Below, piece after piece: positions 1-9,132 of a stretch of DNA of 64,000 nucleotides (positions are counted from its first letter, which is position 1; each line of letters opens with the position of its first letter). The stretch comes from Neoaquamicrobium sediminum (GTDB lineage Bacteria; Pseudomonadota; Alphaproteobacteria; Rhizobiales; Rhizobiaceae): NCBI RefSeq assembly GCF_013240295.1, contig NZ_JABETK010000002.1:1240001-1304000 (forward strand), read 5' to 3'. The notes below the pieces were generated by a model. That model was not told where the DNA came from, did not search any database, and worked only from the letters and a program-made list of their open reading frames with translations. The position numbers were made by a program, and so were the translations under genes.

Positions 1-2
1 GG

Positions 3-680
3 ATGACGCTTTCCGATGTGACACTCCTTTCGCCGATCCCCAACCCGGACAAGATCCTGTGCATCGGCCTCAACTACATGACCCACATCAAGGAGACGGG
101 ACGCGAGGCACCGAAGAAGCCTTCCATCTTCACACGCTATCCGTCGTCGGTCGTCGGTCATGGCGTCGATCTGGTGCGTCCGAAGGTTTCCGACTGGTTC
201 GATTTCGAAGGCGAGCTTGCAGTCGTGATCGGAAAGCCGGGCCGTGCGATTTCTGCGGCGAACGCCTATGCCCATGTTGCCGGCTATAGCTGCTTCAACG
301 ACGGGTCGATACGTGACTTCCAGCGCCACACCACGCAGTTCTGGGCAGGCAAGAACTTCGATCGCAGCGGCTCCATGGGCCCCTGGCTGGTCACCGCCGA
401 CGCATTCGGCGATCCGGCCGCCCAGTCCATGGAGACCCGGCTCAACGGCGAGGTGATGCAGTCGACGCCTATCTCCGACCTGGCTTTCGACGTGCCGGCA
501 TTGATCGAATACATCTCCACGGTCATCGAACTGCTGCCCGGCGACATCATCGCCACCGGCACGCCAAGCGGCGTGGGCCTGTTCCGCGAACCCAAGCTGT
601 TCATGAAGGCTGGCGATCGCGTCGAGGTCGAGATCAGCGGCATCGGCACGCTCGCCAACTCGATCGTCGACGAAGGCTAG
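3..680 (+). CDS. Fumarylacetoacetate hydrolase (FAH) family protein, 5' end probably cut by the window
   Basis: Enzymes of this family cleave acylpyruvates or fumarylacetoacetate, or hydrate or tautomerise 2-keto acids, late in aromatic or sugar-acid catabolism in the cytoplasm. The 225 visible residues carry the family core: ILCIGLNY near residue 18, acidic metal-binding stretches FEGELAVVIG (68-77) and NDGSIRDF (99-106), and the turn GDIIATGTPSGVG (180-192). Relatives are about 280 residues, with a small N-terminal domain before the LLSPIPNP stretch. That domain is missing here, so the ATG at base 3 is probably internal and the gene continues upstream. The quinone oxidoreductase gene follows 8 bases later and is probably co-transcribed. 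The substrate cannot be read from the sequence. Confidence 0.88.
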   Translation: MTLSDVTLLSPIPNPDKILCIGLNYMTHIKETGREAPKKPSIFTRYPSSVVGHGVDLVRPKVSDWFDFEGELAVVIGKPGRAISAANAYAHVAGYSCFNDGSIRDFQRHTTQFWAGKNFDRSGSMGPWLVTADAFGDPAAQSMETRLNGEVMQSTPISDLAFDVPALIEYISTVIELLPGDIIATGTPSGVGLFREPKLFMKAGDRVEVEISGIGTLANSIVDEG

Positions 681-688
681 GTAACGCC

Positions 689-1677
689 ATGCGCGCCGTC
701 CGTTTCGATACACCCGGAGGTCCGGACGTCCTGTATGTCGGAACCGCCGACATGCCGGTCGCGGGCCGTGGCGAGATCGTCATCAAGGTCAGCGCCGCGG
801 GGGTCAATCGTCCGGATGTCTCGCAGCGTCTCGGCCGCTACCCGGTGCCGCCGGATGCCAGTCCGATCCTGGGGCTGGAGGTTGCGGGCGTGGTGGTCGA
901 AGTCGGCGGCGGCGTGCAGGCCTTCAAGCGCGGCGACCGGGTCATGGCGCTCGTCCATGGCGGCGGCTATGCCGAATTCTGCCGGGCGGACGCGCGGCAT
1001 GTCATGCCGATGCCGGATGGCCTTTCCTTCGTCGAGGCCGCCGGGTTCCCCGAGGTCGCCATGACCGTCGAATTCAACATGGTCATGCGCGCCGGCCTGA
1101 GCGCAGGAGAGACTGTCCTGATCCATGGGGGATCATCGGGGATCGGGACGTACGCGATCGCGAGGGCGAACAGCCTGGGCGCAACCCCCATTACGACTTC
1201 GCGCGGCGCCGACAAAGCCGCGTTCTGCCGGGGAATGGGAGCAGCGATGGCGATCGACTCGTCGGCCGGGGAATGGGTCGACGAGGTCATGGACTTTACG
1301 GGGGCCGCGGCGTCGATGTCATTCTCGACATGGTTGGCGGCGACTATGCCGACCGCAATCTGGCGTGCATGGCCGTGGACGGGCGCTATGCACTGATATC
1401 GCTGCAGGGCGGCGCGAAAGCGGCGGTCAATCTCGAACCGGTACTGCGCCGCCGCCTGACGCTGGTGGGCTCAACGTTGCGCCCGCTGCCTCCCGAGACG
1501 AAGGAGACCATCGCCGCGCGGCTTGTGCGCGACGTCTTGCCCATTCTTTCCGAAGGAAGGCTGCGCCCGCACATTCACGCCACCTTCGACATCGAAGACG
1601 TGGGCGAAGCGCATCGTACGCTGGAGCAGAACGATCACTTCGGAAAGCTCGTCCTCACCATGGGCGACATCCCGTAG
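689..1677 (+). CDS. NAD(P)H:quinone oxidoreductase, PIG3-like MDR family (one frameshift)
   Basis: This is a zinc-free medium-chain reductase of the quinone oxidoreductase/PIG3 type, which reduces quinones or enones with NADPH. The N-terminal GroES-like domain contains AGVNRPDVSQR and LGLEVAGVVVEVG. The Rossmann domain has HGGSSGIGTYAI near residue 150. The frame opens at ATG 689 but breaks after VMDFTG. The expected continuation (GRGVDVILDMVGGDY, then a normal C-terminus to base 1677) lies in another frame. Adding one G to the G5 run at 1300-1304 gives an uninterrupted 329-residue protein, the usual family length. A sequencing error is likelier than decay because both halves are well conserved. 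It sits between the FAH and GST genes on the same strand. Confidence 0.85.
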
Positions 1678-1729
1678 CGCCATTCGCCCACGCATCCGCC
1701 CTTCCAGCCACACAGATCGGAGATACGCA

Positions 1730-2347
1730 ATGCTGACCCTGTTTCATTCGCCGGGAAGCTGTTCGAATGGCATTCTCTATCTCCTCAATGAAATCGGGGC
1801 CGAGCATGACGTTTCCGTGGTCAACGTTCTCGCCGGCGACCAGAGGAAGGAGGCCTATCTGAGCCTGAACCCGAAGGGTAAGGTTCCGGCCCTGCGGCTC
1901 GATGATGGTGAGGTGCTGACCGAATTCCAGACGATCGCGTTCTGGCTCGCGCGTTCCTTCCCGCAGGCGGGCCTGTGGCCGGAGGACACAATGGAGCAGG
2001 CGCGCACGCTCGAACTCCTGGATTTCATCGTCGGCTCGGTACATATGCGCGGTCGCACATTCATCAGGATGCCGCACAAATTCGTGGACGACCCCGCATG
2101 TCACGCAGCGCTTCAAGCCCATGGCCGCCAGCAGGTCGCCAACGGGCTGGCGCAACTCGAGGCGACGCTTGGGGGCAAGCCGTTCCTGCTGGGACGTTTC
2201 GGCATAGCGGACGCCGCTGCACTCTACGTCCTCGACTGGGCCGTGCGCGATGACATCGAACTGAGCAGCGTGCTTGTCGCGTACCGGGAACGGCTGCACG
2301 CGCGGCCGGCCTTCGCTGCCTCTGCCGACAACTGGGGATCAACCTAA
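1730..2347 (+). CDS. Glutathione S-transferase family protein
   Basis: A 205-residue soluble GST-fold protein. The N-terminal thioredoxin-like domain starts MLTLFHSPGSCSNG, with a serine/cysteine pair near the usual catalytic position. It has the conserved cis-proline segment GKVPAL near residue 48, followed by the ExxTI pattern of the glutathione site (LTEFQTIAFWLA). The C-terminal half is helical and ends with FGIADAAALYVLDW, the GST N-capping/hydrophobic staple region. The start is ATG 1730, with GGAG at 1719-1722 as ribosome binding site. It lies 52 bases after the quinone oxidoreductase on the same strand, which suggests one catabolic or detoxification operon. The class and substrate are not determined. 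Confidence 0.88.
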   Translation: MLTLFHSPGSCSNGILYLLNEIGAEHDVSVVNVLAGDQRKEAYLSLNPKGKVPALRLDDGEVLTEFQTIAFWLARSFPQAGLWPEDTMEQARTLELLDFIVGSVHMRGRTFIRMPHKFVDDPACHAALQAHGRQQVANGLAQLEATLGGKPFLLGRFGIADAAALYVLDWAVRDDIELSSVLVAYRERLHARPAFAASADNWGST

Positions 2348-2460
2348 TGTCGCCGTAAGTTCGCTTCTCAAGCGGCGTGGTGCTCGCGGCAACGCAATCG
2401 TGGATTGCGCGTGATAGTGAAGTCGAGGCCGGCAGCGAGATTCGCTACCGGCCGTCAGGA

Positions 2461-3558
2461 TCAGACCATCACCCGGTTCGGCGACATCATTGCCGGATCG
2501 AGCGCCAGGCCCGGCTCGTCGCCAAGGATGAGCGCGGCGGCGATTGCCGACAGCGCGGGCGACGTCTGGATACCGTAGCCGCCCTGCCCCGCCAGCCAGA
2601 AGAACCCCTCGGCGTCGGCGTCGAAGCCCACCACCGGCGTCCTGTCGGGCGCGAAGGTTCGCAGCCCGGCCCAATTTGCATCTACCCGAACGACGTCCTC
2701 GCGAACCGCCTGCTGGTACCGGTCGAGGCCCTCCGCAAGTGTCATGTCATCCACGAAGGCGTCATGAGGCTCCACCGGGTCCTCATCGGCAGGCGAAATC
2801 AGCAACCGTCCCGCATCGGGCTTGAAGTACCAGCGGTCGGCGGAATTGGAGACGAGCGGCCAGCGCTCGCAATCGTAGCCGGCGGGACAGGCAATGACCG
2901 CCATCGAGCGCCGGTGGGGAACGAGCCCCTTGGGAGCAACGCCGCAGTTTCGGGCCACCACGTCGGCCCACGCGCCGGCGGCGTTGACGATCGTTTCGGC
3001 CTCGATTTCGCCCGCCGTGGTCTCCACCTTCCAGCGATTGCCGACCCTGTGCGCTTTCAGCAGCGCCGCATCGGTCATCACCCGCGCGCCGGCGCGGCGA
3101 GCCTTCTTCAGCCAGCCCTGGTGCAACGCGTTCACGTCGATGTCGCTCGCATCGTGCTCGTATCCAGCCGCGGCAATGCGTTCGGGCCTGAGCAGCGGCA
3201 CCATCGCCGCAGCGTCGGCCGGCAGCATCGGGACGAGGCCCTCGGAAAGCGCAAGCAGCTCGTCGTGGTGAGGCCGGTCCTCCTCGTCGGCAACGAACAG
3301 GATCCCCCTTTGCGACAGGAGTGGCGATGGAAAGAACTCGTCGTCCGGCACATCGAACAGCGGCCGGCTGGCAGCGCTGAGCGCGCGAATGACCGCGTTG
3401 CCGTAGTTCTGGATGAAGATCGCAGCCGACCGTCCCGTGGAATGATGGCCGGGGCGCGACTCCTGCTCGATCAGCACAACATCACGACCGCTGATGGCGG
3501 CCGCCACACCGGCGCCGGCAATGCCGGCACCAATCACCAGAACGTCTGTGGAAATCAT
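2461..3558 (-). CDS. FAD-dependent amino acid oxidoreductase, D-arginine dehydrogenase (DauA)-like
   Basis: A 365-residue DAO-fold flavoprotein, predicted to oxidise a D-amino acid or related amine to the imino acid. The FAD dinucleotide fold is at the extreme N-terminus (VIGAGIAGAGVAAA). The layout follows Pseudomonas D-arginine dehydrogenase closely: HSTGRSAA near residue 40 (the active-site His loop), YEHDASDIDVNALHQGWL, VNAAGAWAD, RWYFKPDAGRLLISPADEDPVE (substrate Tyr), NWAGLRTFAPD (substrate Arg), and GYGIQTSPALS near the C-terminus. It lies 18 bases downstream of the acetylpolyamine deacetylase gene on the same strand, so the pair may process arginine- or polyamine-derived compounds. 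Known from the family: FAD and D-cationic amino acids. The exact substrate is inferred. Confidence 0.82.
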   Translation of the reverse strand: MISTDVLVIGAGIAGAGVAAAISGRDVVLIEQESRPGHHSTGRSAAIFIQNYGNAVIRALSAASRPLFDVPDDEFFPSPLLSQRGILFVADEEDRPHHDELLALSEGLVPMLPADAAAMVPLLRPERIAAAGYEHDASDIDVNALHQGWLKKARRAGARVMTDAALLKAHRVGNRWKVETTAGEIEAETIVNAAGAWADVVARNCGVAPKGLVPHRRSMAVIACPAGYDCERWPLVSNSADRWYFKPDAGRLLISPADEDPVEPHDAFVDDMTLAEGLDRYQQAVREDVVRVDANWAGLRTFAPDRTPVVGFDADAEGFFWLAGQGGYGIQTSPALSAIAAALILGDEPGLALDPAMMSPNRVMV

Positions 3559-3576
3559 CGCCGACGAATACCCTTC

Positions 3577-4608
3577 TCAGATTGCCGCGGCGTGCCGGAA
3601 GCCCCGGAGGAACGCCGCAAGGTTGTCGCCGAGCGCATCGCACAGATAGCCCCCTTCCTGCACGATGGCAGTTGGCACCCCGATGCTGGCGCAGCGCTCG
3701 CCGATCATACGGAACCCGTCCGTCGAAACCGAAAGCCCGCCGAACGGATCGCCTTCGAACGCATCCAACCCGAGCGCGATGACGACGGCGCCCGGCGCGA
3801 ACGCTGCAATGCGCGTCAATGCTACGTCGAGCTGATCGAGAAACACCTCGTCGCCGGAATGGCGCGGCAGCGGCAGGTTGAGGTTGTAGCCAAGCCCCGC
3901 CCCTTCCCCGCGTTCCGACGCATGCCCCCAGAAGAAGGGATAGAATCGCGCCGGATCGGCATGCAGCGAGACCGTCAAAACGTCAGCGCGTGCATAGAAA
4001 ATGCCCTGCGTGCCGTTGCCGTGATGCAGGTCCACATCGAGGATGGCGACGCGCTCGTGCCGGCTGCGCAGGACCTGAGCGGCGATCGCGGAATTGTTGA
4101 GAAAGCAAAAGCCGCCGGCCATGTCCGCAAAAGCGTGATGGCCGGGCGGGCGGCACAGCGCATAGGCGGCCTTTTCACCGTCGAGCACCATCGCGGCGGC
4201 CTCGGCTGCCGTCTGCGCGCTCCAGTAGGCCGATTCCCAGGTATCAGCCGAGATCGGACAGGCGGTGTCGGCCATGTGGTATCCAGCCTGGCCGACGGCC
4301 GATGCAGGGTAGGAAAAGTCGCGGCGGTCGGGGTGGATGTTCGGCACAACCTCCTCCGAGGCATCGGGGATACGCCGCCAGCGGTCATAGATCGTCTCGA
4401 GGAAGCGGAGATATTCTGGCGAGTGAATCGCCGCCGCCGGCGCCAGCCCCCGGTCGCCAGGCGCAACGCGTTCAAGTCCTGCGTTTTCCGCGCCGGCAAG
4501 CAGCCGATTGACCCGCTCCGGCACCTCCGGGTTAGGCTTCTGCGCACCTGAGGAAAGGAAGTGCCTGGGATCGTGTCTGCGCTGGGTTTCGTGGAAAACA
4601 CACTTCAT
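3577..4608 (-). CDS. Histone deacetylase family protein, acetylpolyamine amidohydrolase-like
   Basis: A 343-residue zinc amidohydrolase of the arginase/deacetylase fold, matching bacterial acetylpolyamine amidohydrolases (Mycoplana AphA, about 341 residues) along its length. Key features are RPPGHHA (catalytic His pair, about 155-161), ILDVDLHHGNGTQ (zinc Asp and His, about 191-203), ALGLDAFEGDP (second zinc Asp) and VQEGGYL near the C-terminus with the catalytic Tyr. These predict removal of acetyl groups from N-acetylpolyamines or similar acylated amines in the cytoplasm. It is the first gene of a two-gene minus-strand unit with the DauA-like oxidase. The unit is divergent from the IclR regulator across 176 bases, which makes that regulator a plausible controller. 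Confidence 0.88.
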   Translation of the reverse strand: MKCVFHETQRRHDPRHFLSSGAQKPNPEVPERVNRLLAGAENAGLERVAPGDRGLAPAAAIHSPEYLRFLETIYDRWRRIPDASEEVVPNIHPDRRDFSYPASAVGQAGYHMADTACPISADTWESAYWSAQTAAEAAAMVLDGEKAAYALCRPPGHHAFADMAGGFCFLNNSAIAAQVLRSRHERVAILDVDLHHGNGTQGIFYARADVLTVSLHADPARFYPFFWGHASERGEGAGLGYNLNLPLPRHSGDEVFLDQLDVALTRIAAFAPGAVVIALGLDAFEGDPFGGLSVSTDGFRMIGERCASIGVPTAIVQEGGYLCDALGDNLAAFLRGFRHAAAI

Positions 4609-4784
4609 GCTGTTCTGGCTTTCGATGGAGATGTTTGGGAATGGAGAGAAACGGGGGCGTCAGCAAGCAACACGATAGCCGCCCCCAACGTCAAGCATGA
4701 CGGGCCGGGCATAGGCGAGCGTCCCGGTGTCGTTGTGCTTCCCGATCTTCTGGTTTACCTCCATCCAAACGGAATAAGAGGGCG

Positions 4785-5594
4785 ATGGCTTCGACGGAGA
4801 AGAAGAACGGCTCGCGCGGCGTCCAGTCGATCGACACTGGCGGCGTGGTGCTCAACGCCCTGGCGCGCGCCCGGGGACCGCTGAAGCTGCGTGATCTGGC
4901 GCAGGAAACGGGAATGGCCGCCGCACAACTGCATCCCTACCTTGTTTCCTTCCGCAAGATGGGCATGGTCGAGCAGACAGAGGCCGGCCACTATCAACTC
5001 GGATCCTTCGCCCTGCATCTGGGCCTGACCCGGCTGCGCAACCAGAACGCCTACCGGGAAACCGTGCAGCGTGTCGCCGCTCTTGCGGACGACCTGCAAC
5101 TCATGATCGCTATCACGGTCTGGGGCCTTCACGGCCCGACCATCGTCTATGTGCAGGAATCGTCCGCGCGCATCCATGCCAACGTCCAGGTCGGCAACAT
5201 CTTCCTCATGACGGCGACCGCGACAGGCAAGGTCTTTGCCGCCTTCCTGCCCCGACCCGTCACCCAGCCCATGATCCGGCAGGAACGCTCCGACCGCACG
5301 TTGCTTGAACGCGGGCCGTTCGAATTCGACGAGGCCCGCTACTGGGAGGAAGTGGGCGTCGTCGCGGCCAACGGCCACGCGGTGACGCGCGACCTGCCGA
5401 TCCCCGGTGTCAGCGCGGTTGCGGCTCCGGTGTTCGATCACACCGGGCAGATGCAGCTCGCGCTCACCGCCATCGGTCCGACGGCGATGATCGACCTGTC
5501 GGCGGATGGCCCGGCGGTCACCGGCCTACTCGGGTTCACCCGGCAGCTTTCGAATGAGCTCGGCTATCGCGAGGACGTCACCGCCGACGCATGA
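4785..5594 (+). CDS. IclR family transcriptional regulator
   Basis: A 269-residue DNA-binding regulator of catabolic genes. The N-terminal winged helix covers about residues 15-75 (SIDTGGVVLNALARA, LKLRDLAQETGM, GHYQLGSFALHLG). It is followed by the effector-binding IclR domain, with TATATGKVFAAFLP near 145 and VSAVAAPVFDHTGQ near 205. The start at 4785 is preceded by AAGAGGGCG. It is divergent from the acetylpolyamine amidohydrolase gene and overlaps the convergent EamA gene by 17 bases at the 3' ends. The effector is unknown; polyamine- or amino-acid-derived compounds are a guess from the neighbours. Confidence 0.9.
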   Translation: MASTEKKNGSRGVQSIDTGGVVLNALARARGPLKLRDLAQETGMAAAQLHPYLVSFRKMGMVEQTEAGHYQLGSFALHLGLTRLRNQNAYRETVQRVAALADDLQLMIAITVWGLHGPTIVYVQESSARIHANVQVGNIFLMTATATGKVFAAFLPRPVTQPMIRQERSDRTLLERGPFEFDEARYWEEVGVVAANGHAVTRDLPIPGVSAVAAPVFDHTGQMQLALTAIGPTAMIDLSADGPAVTGLLGFTRQLSNELGYREDVTADA

Positions 5595-6468
5595 ATTCGA
5601 GCGAAATGATCAGGCCGCCCGAGGCAAGGGCCATGCCCAGCCACTGAACGCCGCTCGGCGTCTGGCCGGCAAGCGGAATAGCCAGAAGGACGGCCATGGG
5701 TGGCAACAGCGCCGGAAACAGCGCTGCGGTTCCAGCACCAAGCCGCGTGACGCAGCCCGCAAAGGCGACGATTGCCAGCGCACCGCCGAAAAGCCCCTGA
5801 TAGACGACCTGCTCGACCCACAGGCCTGCTGGCAGCAAAGTCACGCCGAACGCAAACAGATAGACCGGGAGGAAGCAGAGCGCCGCGCAGACGGAAACGA
5901 CCGCAGTCGTCTCGATCGCCGGCAGCTTCCAGCGGCCGACCAGCCATGTGAAGACGCCCCATAGCGTGCCGGAGGCTACAAAGCACAGATCGCCCAGCCA
6001 GACGGGAACGCCAGTTGGCGCCGCGGCCGGCTGGTCCGCCGCGATGGCCATGAGCCCGAGAACGAGAAGAGCGATGCCGATGCGGCGCTGCATGGGTACC
6101 GCGCGACGGTCGACGACGGCTGCCAGCACGTTGGCTGTCAGCATCGTGACGCCGGGCGAAATCACCACTGCGTGCGCCAGCGGCGCGATGCCGTAGCCGG
6201 TGTTGATGAAGAAGGCGAATGGCGGACCGATGAGCAGGGTCAGTGCCGCCACGCGCCTGAACGGCAGGGCCGGACGCCACCCGGTTCTGAAAGCCAGCAA
6301 AGGCCCGAGAACCAGCGCCGCGACGCCAAAGCGCAGCATGGCAAGATCGGCGCTTGAAAAGCCGTCGGCGCGACCGATTGCCGTGCCGACATTGTAGAAA
6401 GACCAGAAGATGGTGGCGGCAAAACCCAGCGCCACCCCTTCCGCCCATTGGCGCCGGGCTTGCGACAC
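5578..6468 (-). CDS. EamA/DMT family transporter
   Basis: A 296-residue inner-membrane protein with about ten hydrophobic segments in two repeated halves, as in drug/metabolite transporters (EamA domains roughly at residues 10-145 and 155-290). Basic ends such as the C-terminal EFMRRR are typical. Family members export amino acids, their derivatives or other small metabolites; the substrate here is unknown. The start is GTG 6468, one base after the TGA of the upstream flavoprotein, so translation is probably coupled. The order SDR, flavoprotein, EamA looks like one minus-strand operon. Confidence 0.85.
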   Translation of the reverse strand: MSQARRQWAEGVALGFAATIFWSFYNVGTAIGRADGFSSADLAMLRFGVAALVLGPLLAFRTGWRPALPFRRVAALTLLIGPPFAFFINTGYGIAPLAHAVVISPGVTMLTANVLAAVVDRRAVPMQRRIGIALLVLGLMAIAADQPAAAPTGVPVWLGDLCFVASGTLWGVFTWLVGRWKLPAIETTAVVSVCAALCFLPVYLFAFGVTLLPAGLWVEQVVYQGLFGGALAIVAFAGCVTRLGAGTAALFPALLPPMAVLLAIPLAGQTPSGVQWLGMALASGGLIISLEFMRRR

Positions 6469-6469
6469 G

Positions 6470-8172
6470 TCAGTCGTTCGCGCCGGAAATATGCCGCGCG
6501 GCTATGTAGCCGAACGTGACGGCAGGTCCCAGCGTGATGCCCCCACCGGGGTAGTTGCCGCCCATGATGCTCGCCGCGTCGTTGCCCACCGAATAAAGGC
6601 CCGGTATCGGCCGCCCGTCTTTGGCGAGCACCTGCGCATTCTCGTTGCAGCGAAGCCCGGCGAAGGTGCCGAGATCGCCAACGACCAGCTTGACCGCGTA
6701 GAAAGGCCCCTTCCGGATCGGCGCAACGCACGGATTGGGCTTGTGGTCGGGATCGCCGAGCGATCGGTTGTAGGACGTCGAGCCTTTGCCGAATTCCGGA
6801 TCTTCCCCGTGCTCGGCATGCTTGTTGAAATTCTCGACGGTACGTCTCAGCCCAGCCGGGTCGGCACCGATACGTTCGGCAAGCTCTTCCAGCGTGCGGC
6901 CCTCATAGAGATAGCCCGACCGGACATGCTGGCGGAACGGCACCGGCGCCGGCTTCACGTAGCCTAGCCCGTATTTGCGCAGCATGATGGTCGGCAACGA
7001 AGAAGGCGCAGACCTCGCCATTCTCGTCGTTGCAGCGGGCCACCATCGCCTGGCAGAAATCGTGATAGGAATTCGCCTCGTTCACGAACCGCCGCCCCGA
7101 GCGAGTGACGGCGATCACGCCGGGCTTCGAACGATCGACGAAATGCGGGAACGTGCCCAGCGTTCCGTCCGGCTTTACGGGACGCGAAATCGGCACCCAG
7201 GCTGCCGCATGCGGCAGGCTCGTGTCCACGCTTGCGCCGGCCGCTTCGCCCAGCCTCAGTCCATCGCCGGTGTTTCCGGGAGGCGCCGGCGAGGCATGTT
7301 CGTAACCGGTAGGCGCATGCGGGAAAAGTTCCTTCCGTCGAACGGGGTCCTGCGGAAAGCCGCCTGCGGCGAGCACCACGCCACGGCGTGCAACGATCTC
7401 CACCGGCCCTTCCGCCGTATCGACAATTGCGCCGGAGACCCTGTTCTTGCCGTCACGGACAAGTTCCCGCACCGGCGCGCGCGTCCAGATCGGCACCCCT
7501 TGTCGAAGCAGGATTTGGCCAGCCGCGCCACCAGCGCGTTTCCGTTCATCAGGCGCATCGGGCGACCGTGAAACGCCATGTCGCGCAGGAACTTCACGAA
7601 CAGCTTGCCGACATAGAACGCCGAGACCGGCGAGCGCAGAACGTTGAAGAAATGCAGCAGTTCCTTGCCCGAGCCGATCATCATGCCGAGGAAGGTAATC
7701 TCGGCCAGCGGCGGCCGCAGGCGCTTGATCTCGGGGCCGAGCTCGCGCCCGTCGAACGGGCGGGCCACGATGGAGCGCCCGCCATCCATGCCGCCCGGCG
7801 CGTCGGGGTGATAGTCCGCGAAGGTCGGACCGAGATCGAACTGGAGCGCGGTGTTCTGCTCGTAGAAGTCGACCGCCTTGGGGCCGGCTTCGAGGAAAGC
7901 ATCGACACGGCGCTCGTCGAAATGACTACCAGCCTCGTGCCTGAGATAGGTCCGTGCCTTGTCCGCGAATCCTCGACGCCGGCCCGGCGCGCGGGCGCGT
8001 TGCAGGGGATCCACATCCAGCCGCCCGAACGCGCCGTCGTGCCGCCGTAGACAGGCTCCTTTTCCACTACCAGCACATCCAGATGGCGGTGCGCGGCCGA
8101 TACGGCGGTCGAAAGGCCACCCGCGCCGGAGCCGATAACCAGCACGTCGCATTCATGTCTTTTCATGGTCAT
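6470..8172 (-). pseudogene. FAD-binding dehydrogenase (fumarate reductase/3-ketosteroid dehydrogenase-like), three frameshifts
   Basis: The pieces together make a normal flavoprotein of about 565 residues. The N-terminal FAD fold is CDVLVIGSGAGGLSTAV followed by GGTTARSGGWMWIP. The middle includes VLAAGGFPQDPVRR. The C-terminal cap and FAD-binding end contain GLYSVGNDAASIMGGNYPGGG and GPAVTFGYIAA. The frame breaks three times: near 7963 (one base missing, after GVEDS), at the C4 run 7496-7499 (one missing, restoring DKGVPIWTRAPV), and somewhere in 6985-7005 (net one extra or two missing). The first two match the missing-base pattern elsewhere in the window; the third does not, so real inactivation is possible. 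Start ATG 8172 or 8166. It is flanked tightly by the SDR and EamA genes. The substrate is unknown. Confidence 0.75.
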
Positions 8173-8204
8173 TTCCACAGCGTCCGAGAAATCGTCCAGT
8201 CGGG

Positions 8205-8957
8205 TCACGAGGCGAGATAGCCGCCGTCGACGGGGAGCAGCGCTCCGGTGACGTAGGTCGACATGGCCGAAGCGAGGAAAAGCACCGGCCCCACCAGCTC
8301 CTCCGGCTCGCCGACGCGGCCCAGCGGCGTATGCGCCATGAAGCGCCCGATCGCCTCGGGCGTCTCGCGCGTCACTTTCGTCATCGGCGTCGCGATCACA
8401 CCCGGCGCGATCGCATTTACCCGGATGCCGTCGGGCGCGAGATCGTGTGCAAGCGCGCGGGTGAACTGCAGTACGGCGCCCTTGCTGGCTGCGTAGGCGC
8501 CAAGACCAGGTCCGGCCGAGACCGACATGATCGAGCCGAGGTTGACGATCCGCCCGCGTGTCTTGCGAAGCTGGGGCAGGAATGCCCTTACCATCGTGCG
8601 AACACCGTCGACATTGACCCGGAAGACATCCGCCCAGTCGGCATCGAAGTTCGCGCCATCAATGGGCGTACGACGGATGATGCCCGCATTGTTCACGAGA
8701 ATTGCAGCCGGCCCCTGCCAGGCTTCTACCTGACCGGCGAATCGCGTCACCGCTTCGGGCTGGGTCACGTCGAGTTCAGTCGCCATGGCCACACCGCCAT
8801 TCGCGCGAATGTCCGCTGCGGCAGCTTCGGCAGCCGCTCCCGCCATGTCGCAGAGCACCACCTTGGCACCGGCCTCTGCCAGGCCGCGCGCGATGGCCAG
8901 GCCGTTACCCTGTGCCGCGCCGGTCACCACCGCGACCTCTCCCTCGATGCCCAGCAT
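8205..8957 (-). CDS. SDR family NAD(P)-dependent oxidoreductase (FabG-like)
   Basis: A 250-residue classical short-chain dehydrogenase. The cofactor motif is TGAAQGNGLA (about residues 11-20). NNAGI follows near 88, the catalytic Ser lies in LGSIMS, and YAASK near 152 gives the Tyr-x3-Lys pair. The C-terminus ends DGGYLAS, as in many FabG-like enzymes. The start is ATG 8957, chosen over the upstream TTG because GGGAGG lies at 8962-8967. It is the first gene of a minus-strand unit with the flavoprotein and EamA genes, and is divergent from the TRAP transporter operon. It probably oxidises or reduces a hydroxyl/keto substrate imported by that transporter, which is an inference from position only. 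Confidence 0.88.
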   Translation of the reverse strand: MLGIEGEVAVVTGAAQGNGLAIARGLAEAGAKVVLCDMAGAAAEAAAADIRANGGVAMATELDVTQPEAVTRFAGQVEAWQGPAAILVNNAGIIRRTPIDGANFDADWADVFRVNVDGVRTMVRAFLPQLRKTRGRIVNLGSIMSVSAGPGLGAYAASKGAVLQFTRALAHDLAPDGIRVNAIAPGVIATPMTKVTRETPEAIGRFMAHTPLGRVGEPEELVGPVLFLASAMSTYVTGALLPVDGGYLAS

Positions 8958-8982
8958 GCATCCTCCCAATCATTCGTTATCT

Positions 8983-9007
8983 GCAAATGAGTTTGCTATT
9001 CGCGAAT
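8983..9007. promoter_or_regulatory. Two inverted repeats in the SDR/TRAP divergent promoter region
   Basis: The spacer between the divergent SDR and dctP genes contains GCAAA-TGAG-TTTGC at 8983-8996 and the perfect 10-base palindrome ATTCGCGAAT at 8998-9007, only one base apart. The surrounding sequence is AT-rich for this genome. The arrangement suits a dimeric repressor or activator controlling both operons. No regulator gene lies immediately adjacent; the nearest is the IclR gene at 4785. Confidence 0.4.
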
Positions 9008-9132
9008 TTTCTTATTGAGGCAAACGTCGGAATTTGCAAGACTGCAATTCTGCGAAGACACGCCAGGCACGGATGCCGGGACATGTCGCAGGGAGATGAG
9101 CCGCGGCTGTGCGGTGCCTTGGGAGGATTTTT

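Noticed and set aside
2377..4551. A 724-codon open frame on the plus strand opposite the DauA-like and deacetylase genes
   Set aside because: The composition is Arg/Ala/Gly-rich with no domain. It mirrors the codon-position bias of the two real minus-strand genes.
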